NCBI RefSeq assembly: GCF_021261325.1
Contig: NZ_JAJSBI010000009.1
Coordinates: forward strand, 186,001-250,000
Direction of reading: 5' to 3'
DNA: 64,000 nt
Source: Streptomyces guryensis
GTDB lineage: Bacteria > Actinomycetota > Actinomycetes > Streptomycetales > Streptomycetaceae
The notes below the pieces were generated by a model, which was not told where the DNA came from, did not search any database, and saw nothing but the letters and a program-made list of their open reading frames with translations. The translations under genes were made by a program, and so were the position numbers. Of this stretch, positions 16,441-24,012 are shown in pieces. Within the stretch, counting starts at the first letter, position 1. Each line of letters begins with the position of its first letter.

Positions 16441-17805
16441 GTGGACCTGCAGCACTGGCTCGGCCGAGCCACCCAGGCGATACAGGACTGGACCGACACC
16501 TTCGATCCCTACCGGCCCCACCCGTCCCTGAGGGTGGACGACGACCGCTTCGCGTCGGTCTTCGCCGGATTCACCGAGAGGCTGAAGGACAACTACCCCT
16601 TCTTCCATCCGCACTACGCCGGCCAGATGCTCAAGCCCCCGCACCCCGCAGCGGTGGTCGGCTACCTCACCGCCATGCTGATCAACCCCAACAACCACGC
16701 CCTGGACGGCGGTCCCGCCACCGCGGCGATGGAGCGCGAGGTCGTCGCGCAACTCGCCGCGATGTTCGGTTACGGCACCCACCTCGGCCACCTCACCACC
16801 AGCGGCACGATCGCCAACCTCGAGGCCCTGTTCGTCGCCCGCCAACTCCACCCCGGCCGTGGCATCGCCCACAGCGCCGACGCCCACTACACCCACGGCC
16901 GCATGTGTCACGTCCTGGGTGTGGCGAGCCACCCCGTCCGCACCGACGGGCAGGGGCGGATGGACCTCGAAGTGCTGCAGGACGTACTGCGCACCGGGCA
17001 GGTGGGCACCGTCGTCGTCACCACCGGCACCACCGGACTGGGTGCCGTCGACCCCGTCCACGACGTCCTGCCGCTGGCCGAGCGGTACGGCGTCCGCGTC
17101 CACGTCGACGCCGCGTACGGCGGCTTCTTCACGCTCCTGGCCGGAGCGGGCGGCATCGAAGGGCTGCAGCCCGAGCCCTGGCGGGCCATCGCGCGGGCCG
17201 ACTCGGTCGTCGTCGACCCGCACAAGCACGGCCTGCAGCCCTACGGCTGCGGAGCCGTCCTCTTCCGCGATCCCGAGGTGGGCCGCTTCTACCTGCACGA
17301 CTCGCCGTACACCTACTTCACCTCCGCGGAGCTGCACCTCGGCGAGATCAGCCTGGAATGCTCCCGCGCCGGTGCCTCCGCGGCCGCCCTGTGGCTCACC
17401 TTCCAGCTCCTGCCGCCCACCCCCGACGGCCTCGGCCGGGTCCTGGCGGCCGGCCGGCGAGCCGCCCTGAAGTGGGCGGACCTGATCGAGGCTTCCGACC
17501 TTCTGGAGCTCTACCAGCAGCCCCAGTTGGACATCGTCACCTACTTCCCCGCCGTCGATCCCGCGACTCTCGGCGGTATCGACGCGGCATCCGCGCGCAT
17601 CCTGGCGGACGGGATGACGGGCTCCGACCCTGTGTTCGTGAGCACCCTGAAAGCCGGCCGTGAGGCGTTCGCCGCGCGCCATCCCAAGATCACAGCGAAC
17701 GCCGACGGCGCCCGGATCCTCCGTAGCGTCCTGATGAAGCCGGAGTCCGAACTCCACGTCGAGCACCTGCACAACCGGGTCGAGGAGCTGGCCCGGACAT
17801 GCTGA
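16441..17805 (+). CDS. PLP-dependent group II amino-acid decarboxylase
   Basis: The 454-residue protein has a GTG start after AGGGAG. The fold-type I PLP layout is clear: HLTTSGTIANLEAL (cofactor phosphate site), VTTGTTGLGAVDP, HVDAAYGGFF (aspartate to the pyridine nitrogen) and the lysine in DPHKHGLQPYGCG (Lys262) for the Schiff base. Group II decarboxylases act on aromatic amino acids, glutamate, cysteine sulfinate, diaminobutyrate and others; the substrate cannot be set from sequence alone. It lacks the extra domain of bacterial glutamate decarboxylases. Probably controlled by the divergent MarR protein. Confidence 0.88.
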   Translation: MDLQHWLGRATQAIQDWTDTFDPYRPHPSLRVDDDRFASVFAGFTERLKDNYPFFHPHYAGQMLKPPHPAAVVGYLTAMLINPNNHALDGGPATAAMEREVVAQLAAMFGYGTHLGHLTTSGTIANLEALFVARQLHPGRGIAHSADAHYTHGRMCHVLGVASHPVRTDGQGRMDLEVLQDVLRTGQVGTVVVTTGTTGLGAVDPVHDVLPLAERYGVRVHVDAAYGGFFTLLAGAGGIEGLQPEPWRAIARADSVVVDPHKHGLQPYGCGAVLFRDPEVGRFYLHDSPYTYFTSAELHLGEISLECSRAGASAAALWLTFQLLPPTPDGLGRVLAAGRRAALKWADLIEASDLLELYQQPQLDIVTYFPAVDPATLGGIDAASARILADGMTGSDPVFVSTLKAGREAFAARHPKITANADGARILRSVLMKPESELHVEHLHNRVEELARTC

Positions 17806-17818
17806 GCCCTTGATTCGC

Positions 17819-17856
17819 CTATCGATACTCGATAGATTCCCATCGCAACTCGATGG
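17819..17856. promoter_or_regulatory. Twin palindromes 21 bp apart upstream of the DUF2975/HTH pair
   Basis: CTATCGATACTCGATAG (17819-17835) is a perfect 7-bp inverted repeat around TAC. CCATCGCAACTCGATGG (17840-17856) is a 6-bp inverted repeat that shares the ATCG/CGAT half sites. Their centres are 21 bases apart, two helical turns. The array ends only 12 bases before the ATG at 17869, so a bound dimer pair would block the promoter or start site. The likely binder is the small HTH protein encoded two genes downstream. Confidence 0.7.
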
Positions 17857-17868
17857 AATGGTGGTGTC

Positions 17869-18360
17869 ATGGGAAAGCTGGCAGTGCGTGCGCTTCGCGC
17901 CGTGCTCGTGGTGGTGCTCGTCGGCACCGTGTTCGTGCAGGCGGGAATGGTGTGGGTGCTGATCACCGGGAGCGACCCCGAGGACGGGTCGCTACCGCTG
18001 ACCGCGCTGCGCGTCATCACCATCCTGGGCATGGTGTCGGTCCAGGTCGCCCTGGTCTGCGTATGGCGGCTGGTGGCGATGGTGCGACGCGGAACCGTGT
18101 TCTCCCATGCCGCCTTCCGGTACGTGGACGGGGTGATCGGTGCGATCGTGGCGGCGGCCCTTCTGTGGTTCACGGTCACGGGCGTCAACGCGCCGGGCCA
18201 GCGGGACGACCCGGGCGTCACCGTCATCATGGCCGGGATCGGCCTGGCCGTCCTGGGGGTCGCGCTCATCGTGCTCGTCCTGCGGATGCTGCTCGTCCAG
18301 GCCGTCGCACGAGACGTCGAAGCGGCGCAGATGCAGGCCGAGTTGGACGAGGTGATCTGA
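17869..18360 (+). CDS. DUF2975 family membrane protein
   Basis: The 163-residue protein has four hydrophobic segments: an N-terminal one (LRAVLVVVLVGTVFVQAGMV), one near 45-68 (ITILGMVSVQVALVCVWRLV), one near 90-105 and one near 120-140 (VIMAGIGLAVLGVALIVLVL). The charged tail ends EAAQMQAELDEVI. The pattern with the motif GTVFSHAAFRYVDGVIG is that of DUF2975 proteins, which nearly always precede a tiny Cro-like regulator, as here. The biochemical role is unknown; they are often thought of as a membrane component of a small regulatory pair. The stop overlaps the next ATG (ATGA). Confidence 0.85.
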   Translation: MGKLAVRALRAVLVVVLVGTVFVQAGMVWVLITGSDPEDGSLPLTALRVITILGMVSVQVALVCVWRLVAMVRRGTVFSHAAFRYVDGVIGAIVAAALLWFTVTGVNAPGQRDDPGVTVIMAGIGLAVLGVALIVLVLRMLLVQAVARDVEAAQMQAELDEVI

Positions 18361-18581
18361 TGCCGATCGCCGTCGACATCGACGTCATGCTGGCCAGGCG
18401 GAAGATGTCCGTGGGTGAGCTCGCGGAACGCGTGGGGATCACGCCCGCCAACCTGGCGGTACTCAAGAACGGCCGCGCCAAGGCGGTGCGCTTCGCGACG
18501 CTCGCCGCCCTCTGCGAGGTGCTCAAGTGCCAGCCGGGCGACCTGCTGCGCTGGGAGGCGGAGGACGCCGCGGGCGGATGA
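18360..18581 (+). CDS. Small Cro/YozG-like HTH regulator
   Basis: The 73-residue protein consists almost only of a helix-turn-helix: VMLARRKMSVGELAERVGIT, then PANLAVLKNGRAKAVRFATL, LAALCEVLKCQPGDLLRWE. It is translationally coupled to the DUF2975 gene through ATGA. Members bind as dimers to short palindromes and commonly repress their own operon; the twin TCGATA-type palindromes at 17819-17856 are the obvious candidate site. No effector domain is present, so the membrane partner may modulate it. Confidence 0.85.
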   Translation: MPIAVDIDVMLARRKMSVGELAERVGITPANLAVLKNGRAKAVRFATLAALCEVLKCQPGDLLRWEAEDAAGG

Positions 18582-18719
18582 CCTGAGGTTGAGTATGTGG
18601 CAAGTTCCGTTATTAGAAAGGTAGTTGATGGTCGAAATTCGGAAGTGAAAGGGCATACACACTCCCTTCACGCCGTGTAGCTTCTCCCCGTCAGCAGAGG
18701 CTTGAGCAAGGGTGGATGT

Positions 18720-19718
18720 GTGGTTGCCTCTCCGCATACCGAAAAGTTCGCCGCCTGCCTTCGGATGCTGAAGGACCGCAGTGGCCGGGGCTACGACCGC
18801 CTCGGCAAGGAGGCGGGGGTCAGTGGCTCCAGTCTGCACCGGTACTGCTCCGGCCTCAGCGTCCCGGCGGACTACCGGGTGGTGCACGCCTTCGCCAAGG
18901 TGTGCGGCGCCAGTGCGGAGGAGCTTCGCGAACTCCACCGGCTGTGGGCGCTGGCCGACACCGACCGGGAGGCGGGCCCAGCGCCCGACGACGTCACCCC
19001 GCCGGAGAACACACCCGACGGGACCGGCAGGCCGCGGCCGTTCCGGATGCCCGAGAAGCTGTCCTCCCGTTCGGCGGTACTGGCCGCAGTCGCCGCGGTG
19101 CTGCTCGTGGCCGGCTTCGTGTGGCTGCCCGGCGGCAGTCCGGACGATGCCTCGTCGGCGTCCGGCGACAAGGTGCTGGACTCTCCGGCGTGCAAGTCGG
19201 TGAGCATGGGGCAGCACGACGAGTGCGTGCGCGAGGTTCAGACCCTGCTGGTGCGGGCGAAGGGCACGCTCGCCGTCGACGGGGACTTCGGGCCCGAGAC
19301 CCTGCGCCGACTTACCGCGTTCCAGGTACTGGCGGGTCTGCCGGCCACGAGCGCGGCCGACGAGGCCACCAAGAAGGCGCTCTACGCGCAGAAGGCGAGC
19401 ATGACGACCTGGTCGCCGGCCGAGGTGGCGAAGCGGATCCGTGCGGTGTTCGTCGAGGACCCGGGCACCGCCGTGGCCGTCGCCCGTTGCGCGTCGTTCC
19501 TCGACCCCCTGTACGTGCTGCCCAACTCCAACGGCAGCCGCAACTGGGGCGTGTTCCAGATCTCCGACGCCCGCCTGCGGGAGCTCGACGGCACACCGCG
19601 GCGGGCGTTCGACCCGGACTGGAACATCAAGGCGGCCCACCGTCTGTGGAGCGTCCGGCACGACTTCCACGACTGGCCCTCCTGCCAGGCGGCGCTGAAG
19701 GACTCACCGAAGAGCTGA
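18720..19718 (+). CDS. HTH - transmembrane - peptidoglycan-binding/lysozyme-like fusion
   Basis: The product has about 332 residues. The N-terminal 70 residues are an XRE-type HTH (LGKEAGVSGSSLHRYCSGLS). A Pro-rich linker leads to one membrane span (VLAAVAAVLLVAGFVWL, about residue 120). Outside the membrane come a PG_binding_1 domain (VQTLLVRAKGTLAVDGDFGP) and a lysozyme/transglycosylase-like C-terminal domain (FLDPLYVLPNSNGSRNWGVF, then WNIKAAHRLW). This is a one-component layout: wall-binding outside, DNA-binding inside. GTG 18720 is chosen after AAGGGTGG; TTG at 18702 is an alternative. Codirectional with the DUF2975 pair but 138 bases away. Confidence 0.8.
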   Translation: MVASPHTEKFAACLRMLKDRSGRGYDRLGKEAGVSGSSLHRYCSGLSVPADYRVVHAFAKVCGASAEELRELHRLWALADTDREAGPAPDDVTPPENTPDGTGRPRPFRMPEKLSSRSAVLAAVAAVLLVAGFVWLPGGSPDDASSASGDKVLDSPACKSVSMGQHDECVREVQTLLVRAKGTLAVDGDFGPETLRRLTAFQVLAGLPATSAADEATKKALYAQKASMTTWSPAEVAKRIRAVFVEDPGTAVAVARCASFLDPLYVLPNSNGSRNWGVFQISDARLRELDGTPRRAFDPDWNIKAAHRLWSVRHDFHDWPSCQAALKDSPKS

Positions 19719-19778
19719 ACGCCGGGGTCCCCGGGTACTCCCCCGTGGTACCCGAAGACCCCGGATCCCCGTGGCGCG

Positions 19779-20528
19779 TCAGATCGTGCCGCTCTCCCAC
19801 CACCAGTCGCGCCCGAGGTCGGCCCTGCTGTCGACGTGCTGGTGATCGACGGTGTACTTCTCCAGCCCCGAGAACCCGCAGGTCTCCGCCTTCTGGTAGA
19901 CGGTCTTGTTGGCCACGCCGGGCACGTCGAGGTCGGCCGCGGTGCCGTACAGGTGCATGCTGTCGGTGGCGCCGCCGATGTCGGCGTTGTGCGCGATGCT
20001 GCGGAAGCCGGAGTTGACCGTGATCGGCTTGTCGCCCAGCTTCTTGCGCAGCGCCTCCAGCTTGTACATGCAGCGGCGGACGTTCTCCTTCACCTGCGAC
20101 GCGCTCAGCTTGCCGCCGTCGAAGGTGCCGCTCGACTGGTCCACGAACTCGCTCCAGTCGAAGTGGAGCGTGGAGCCGTCCGACTGCTCCAGCGCGTTGA
20201 GCTTCGCCTGGGTGTTCGGCCCGGCACTGGCGTCGGCGGTGAGGCCGTACGCCGTCTGGAACCGGCGAACGGCCGCCGCAGTACCCGGGCCGAAGTCCCC
20301 GTCGATTCCGACCCGGCTGTGACTGGCGCTGTCCGCCGCCCAGCCCGCGATCCTGATCTGCAGCTCGGTCACGTCGGCGCCGCTGTCGCCCTGGACCAGG
20401 GTGCGCGACCACGAATAGGCCTGTGCGGTGCCCGAGAACAGCAGCTGACCGAACGCGACGCCCGCGCCGGCGGCCAGCGTGCCACGCAGCATGGCGCGGC
20501 GGTTGAGGGGACGGAAGGAGGAGGTCAT
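19779..20528 (-). CDS. Secreted D-Ala-D-Ala carboxypeptidase-like protein (PG-binding + peptidase M15)
   Basis: The 249-residue protein has a twin-arginine-type signal (NRRAMLRGTLAAGAG). Residues about 45-110 form a PG_binding_1 domain (DVTELQIRIAGWAADS, GIDGDFGPGTAAAVRRFQTAYGL). Residues about 120-249 form an M15_3 peptidase domain. Zn ligands fit SMHLYGTAADLDV (H and D) and the late H of HQHVDS. Such enzymes trim the terminal D-Ala of wall peptides. AAAGGACG precedes the ATG. It is the last of three secreted genes in a row on this strand. Confidence 0.85.
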   Translation of the reverse strand: MTSSFRPLNRRAMLRGTLAAGAGVAFGQLLFSGTAQAYSWSRTLVQGDSGADVTELQIRIAGWAADSASHSRVGIDGDFGPGTAAAVRRFQTAYGLTADASAGPNTQAKLNALEQSDGSTLHFDWSEFVDQSSGTFDGGKLSASQVKENVRRCMYKLEALRKKLGDKPITVNSGFRSIAHNADIGGATDSMHLYGTAADLDVPGVANKTVYQKAETCGFSGLEKYTVDHQHVDSRADLGRDWWWESGTI

Positions 20529-20563
20529 CGTCGTCCTTTCGGGGAACGGTGGTGGAAAAGAGG

Positions 20564-20980
20564 TCAGTAGGCGATCTGGAACGTGACGTTCTGCGCGTCG
20601 GTGTCATAGGCGTGCACGCGCAGGACGAAGTGGGTGCCGTCCTCGACGTCGGTGGCGACGGTTCCCCACTCGGTGCCGTGCGTCGTGTACGCGTCGTCGT
20701 TGTTGCACTTGCTGGTGTGGTCGACGAACACCACACAGGCGTCCAGGAACACACCGGGCTCGTCCGTGATGAGCCGCAGGTTGATGTCGTTGCACCTCGA
20801 GGATGCCGTGTACGTGCCGTACGCCACGGCGGCCGGGTTGTAGTGGTACGTCAGGGTCCTGGCGCCGCCGTAGCAGCTGACGGCGGCGGCCGACGACTGT
20901 GCCGAGGCGGGCGCGACGCCGACGCCCGGCAGCGCGGCCACGGTGAACAGGGCGGCGGCGATTGCCTCTTTGCGGATCAT
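20564..20980 (-). CDS. Small secreted protein, unknown function
   Basis: The 138-residue protein has a Sec signal peptide (IAAALFTVAALPGVGVAPASA). The mature part has four cysteines (SCYGG, SRCND, DACVVF, SKCNNDD), probably in disulfides, and a beta-rich look (ARTLTYHYNPAAVAYGTY, HFVLRVHAYDTDAQNVTFQI). I do not recognise a family. It lies between two peptidoglycan-active enzymes on the same strand with short gaps (24 and 35 bases), suggesting an operon of secreted proteins. Confidence 0.75.
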   Translation of the reverse strand: MIRKEAIAAALFTVAALPGVGVAPASAQSSAAAVSCYGGARTLTYHYNPAAVAYGTYTASSRCNDINLRLITDEPGVFLDACVVFVDHTSKCNNDDAYTTHGTEWGTVATDVEDGTHFVLRVHAYDTDAQNVTFQIAY

Positions 20981-21004
20981 GGTGGTCTCCTGTCCCGGGC
21001 GGGA

Positions 21005-22354
21005 TCAGCGGTTGGCCAGACGGTCCAGGTCGGCCTGACTGCCGTTGAACACGTCGCCGGTCGCCGGTGCCTGGATGCCCGGGAACAGCGCGGCGTCGGT
21101 GTACTGCCACATCGTCCACGTCGTCGAGCCGTTCGGCAGCGGCGGCTGGGTGATCGACTGGCGGTAGTCCGCGAGTTGCAGCGGATACCGGGAGAAGGCG
21201 GTGGTCGAACCCATGCAATCGTCCAGGAAGGACTTCTGGGTGTAGATGATCGGAGTGCGTCCGAAGGCCGCCTCCACCTTGTCGAGCCAGGCCTTGGTGT
21301 CGTCCACCGTGCCGTAGGTGGGACAGCGGCCGGTGCCGTCGTCCATGCGTTCCAGGTCGAAGACCGGCGGCAGGTCGCCCGCGCGCTGCCCGGTGTACCC
21401 GGTCGCCCGCACCGCGGCGACGAACCGGTCGGCCTGCGCGGCACCCGTGTCGGGCGACGAGCCCGTGTAGAAGTGGTAGGGCGCGACGGCCAGCCCCGCC
21501 GCCCTGGCCGCCTCGAGATCGGTGGCGAGGTATTCGTCGGTGATGTTCGTGCCCCGGGTCGCTTTGACCGTCGCGAACTCGACGCCCGAGGCCCGTACGG
21601 CCTTCCAGTCGATCGATGCGCCGCCGGGGTGCTGGTACTTGGCCGTGTCCAGGCCGTCGATCGCGTAGCCGGCGGGCCGCGGTGGCGTGCAGTACGTGTT
21701 ACGGCTGGACCAGTCCACCAGCTTCGCCCAGGTGTTGGGGCCCACGACGCCGTCCGAGCCGAGTCCCGCGCAGTGCTGCAGCTCGATGACCCGGCCCTCG
21801 GTCCCGCCCCCGAAGTCGCCGTCGATCGCGAGCGGCGGATAGTGGAACGGCTCCATGGCCAGGTTCAGACGGCACTGCACCTCCTTGACCTCAGCGCCGG
21901 TCGCACCCTTTCGCAGGGTCGGGCGTGTGTCGGTGTGGCCGCACACGGTCGTCTGCGCCGTGGTCGACGTGCCCTTGGTCGCGCAGGTGTGAGGTTGCGC
22001 GGCCCAGGCGTTCAGCGCCGTCCAGGTCTGGGGGCCCAGCACACCGTCCACGCCGAGCCCGGCACAGCGCTGGAACTCCTTGACCCGCGTCTCGGTCGCC
22101 GGCCCGAACGAGCCGTCCGCCGCGATCGGCGTGTACCGGCTCGGCTTCGTGGCCAGATTGAGCTCGCACTGCGCCTCGACCGCCGAGGCCCCCGTCGATC
22201 CCGGCTGCAGCGTGGGCTGTGCGCTCGTGTGCCCGCAGACCGCGACAGCGGTGACCGCGGACCCTGCCGCCTGCACGGCCGTCGGCCCGTACAGGGGCAG
22301 GACCGCTGCTGCGGTGAGGGTCAGTCCCCGCAGCAGCGCCGTCCTCTTTCCCAT
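21005..22354 (-). CDS. GH25-type lysozyme with two peptidoglycan-binding domains
   Basis: The 449-residue protein starts at ATG 22354 behind GAGGGGGA. A signal peptide covers the first 28 residues. Two PG_binding_1 domains follow (about 30-105 with ADGSFGPATETRVKEFQ, and about 115-190 with IDGDFGGGTEGRVIELQH). The GH25-like catalytic barrel covers about 205-449: GYAIDGLDTAKYQHP (first Asp), PVFDLERMDD (the D-x-E acid pair), WTMWQYTDAALFPG. GH25 muramidases cleave the MurNAc-GlcNAc bond of peptidoglycan. It leads the secreted three-gene group. Confidence 0.87.
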   Translation of the reverse strand: MGKRTALLRGLTLTAAAVLPLYGPTAVQAAGSAVTAVAVCGHTSAQPTLQPGSTGASAVEAQCELNLATKPSRYTPIAADGSFGPATETRVKEFQRCAGLGVDGVLGPQTWTALNAWAAQPHTCATKGTSTTAQTTVCGHTDTRPTLRKGATGAEVKEVQCRLNLAMEPFHYPPLAIDGDFGGGTEGRVIELQHCAGLGSDGVVGPNTWAKLVDWSSRNTYCTPPRPAGYAIDGLDTAKYQHPGGASIDWKAVRASGVEFATVKATRGTNITDEYLATDLEAARAAGLAVAPYHFYTGSSPDTGAAQADRFVAAVRATGYTGQRAGDLPPVFDLERMDDGTGRCPTYGTVDDTKAWLDKVEAAFGRTPIIYTQKSFLDDCMGSTTAFSRYPLQLADYRQSITQPPLPNGSTTWTMWQYTDAALFPGIQAPATGDVFNGSQADLDRLANR

Positions 22355-22615
22355 CGGCTGATCCCCCTCGTGTGAGTGGCCGGGAGCCCCGGCGCGGATC
22401 ATGCTGGCAGCGGTCGTCCCGAAGGCCGGATCCTCCCGCCCCGGATTGGGACGCGGGGACATCCAGACGCCCGTGACCTGCGATGACGGCTAACCGCTGG
22501 GATGATGTTGGGACACGGACCGTGGAGGGGGAGCTCGACGGGGAGGCGCAGCAGGGCTCAACCGCGGTGCGCGGAGTACGTCATGGTCCGCATGGTCTGC
22601 TCAGGAGGGAAACCC

Positions 22616-22740
22616 TCACGCAGAGCCGCCGGGTTCATCCACCAGGGCCTGCCACTCACGTGGGGACATGCCGTAGCGGGCGCGGAACGCCCGACTGAAG
22701 TGCGCAGGGCGGACGAACCCGCCTCGCTGAACCACCTTAC
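22616..22740 (-). pseudogene. C-terminal fragment of an AraC family regulator
   Basis: About 40 residues remain, including GFVRPAHFSRAFRARYGMSP and REWQALVDE, the second helix-turn-helix and signature end of AraC/XylS proteins. The upstream half of the DNA-binding domain and the sensor domain are missing: the frame to the right (22740-22840) is not AraC-like. It lies in a run of three gene fragments. Confidence 0.7.
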
Positions 22741-22918
22741 CGACGCACTCACCGCCACCATCGCCGACTTCTGCTCCTGAGTACGGCGGCTTCCTCAACT
22801 CCTCATCGCGTCGTGCCGGAATGGTTTGGAGTGGCGCCACATCCGCGATATATCCCCGACCTGGATTCCTGCGGACGATCCTCGTGAACGGGTGAGAGCC
22901 ATGGAGCCATAACCTCTG

Positions 22919-23124
22919 TCAATTGCCGGAGCCCTCACCGACATGCCGGGTGAGAGCCGCGACGAAGTCCTCCAGGTCGGCCGCGAGAGGTGTGTCGTTG
23001 TCCCAGACGGCCTCATAGGCGATTTCCACGGGAGCCCCGGCCCCCACCAGGGGGCGGTAACTGCCGTGTTCGCGTGTGATCTCGGACTGGGGCAGCAGCG
23101 CGGCGCCCACGCCCATCCGCGCCC
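22919..23124 (-). pseudogene. C-terminal fragment of a LysR family regulator
   Basis: About 65 residues remain: RMGVGAALLPQSEI, then YEAVWDNDTPLAADLEDFVA and a stop at 22919. G-x-G-x-A-L-L-P is the typical late segment of LysR co-inducer-binding domains. The frame loses similarity at about 23,124, exactly where an amine-oxidase fragment of opposite strand begins. The DNA-binding N-terminus is gone. Confidence 0.65.
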
Positions 23125-23475
23125 ACCTTCGAGCAGGCGGTGACCGCCCAGCTGACCCAGCTCTTCGGCTTTGCCGCCGACGAGCCAGAGACGCTCCACA
23201 TCCAGGACTGGAGCGGCGAGCAGTGGACCGCTCCACCCGCCGTGCTTCGCCCGACCGACTACTCCCTTTTCGGCCACCCCCTCTTCCAGGGGCCCGCGCT
23301 GGACGGCAGGCTGCACTGGGCGTCGACCGAGACGGCCACCCGGTGCGCCGGACACATCGAGGGCGCCCTCGCCGCAGCCGAGCGAGCGGTGACGGCGTCC
23401 CTGAACACGGAAGAATCCCTGAGCACAGAAGAATCCCTGAGCACAGAAGAAGAGGTGAACTCATGCTCCCGGTAG
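23125..23475 (+). pseudogene. C-terminal fragment of a flavin monoamine oxidase
   Basis: Coding-like sequence starts without a start codon at about 23,125. It reads FEQAVTAQLTQLFG, LHIQDWSGEQWTAPPA, LFGHPLFQGPALDGRLHWA and STETATRCAGHIEGALAAAE. The last two segments are the FAD-contacting end of flavin amine oxidases (G-R-L-H-W/F-A-S-T-E-T). The N-terminal FAD-binding fold and most of the catalytic part are missing. The tail holds a short tandem repeat (TEESLS twice). Its stop overlaps the start of the DinB gene at 23463. Confidence 0.7.
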
Positions 23476-23993
23476 ACGCGTTGCTGCGTGAGTACGACCG
23501 TGCCCGCGCCTACACCGACGACCTGTGGAAGGACCTCACGCCGGACGAGGTGACCTGGCGCCCGCACGAGAACTCCAGCGCCATCGGCTGGCACCTGGGC
23601 CACCAGGCCCATGTCGCCCACTTCATGATCCGCAACCTCACCGCGGCCGAGCCCAGCCCGGACCCCGAGCTGGAAGTCCTGATGGATTCGGCGAACCCGG
23701 AGAAGTTCCGCGGCACACTGCCCACGGTCAAACGGCTCGCCGAGTTCCGCGAGACCGTCGCCGAACGCGTCCACGCCCGCATCGGGGACATCGCCGCCGG
23801 CCGGGTCGGTGCCCCCACCCAACTCACCATCGTGGCCGCTCACCTGCTGACCTCGCTCATCAACCACGAGTACCAGCACGACCAGTGGATCAGCGAGGTC
23901 CGTGCCGGAGACCTCGGCCACGCACTCCCGTGCGACCCCGACAGCGAGCACCTGCGCCGTGTCGACGGCTATCTCGTCGTCGACATCCTGTAG
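23463..23993 (+). CDS. DinB superfamily protein
   Basis: The 176-residue protein starts at ATG 23463 behind AGAGGTGA. The DinB four-helix layout is visible: VDALLREYDRARAYTDDLWK at the start, HENSSAIGWHLGHQAHVAHF (first metal His pair) and LTSLINHEYQHDQWISEV (third His). DinB-fold proteins bind a divalent metal and include thiol-dependent transferases and damage-inducible proteins; the activity here is unknown. Only 19 bases separate it from the MFS gene downstream, so the two are probably cotranscribed. Confidence 0.85.
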   Translation: MLPVDALLREYDRARAYTDDLWKDLTPDEVTWRPHENSSAIGWHLGHQAHVAHFMIRNLTAAEPSPDPELEVLMDSANPEKFRGTLPTVKRLAEFRETVAERVHARIGDIAAGRVGAPTQLTIVAAHLLTSLINHEYQHDQWISEVRAGDLGHALPCDPDSEHLRRVDGYLVVDIL

Positions 23994-24012
23994 CCCGAGG
24001 AGAGACCCACCC

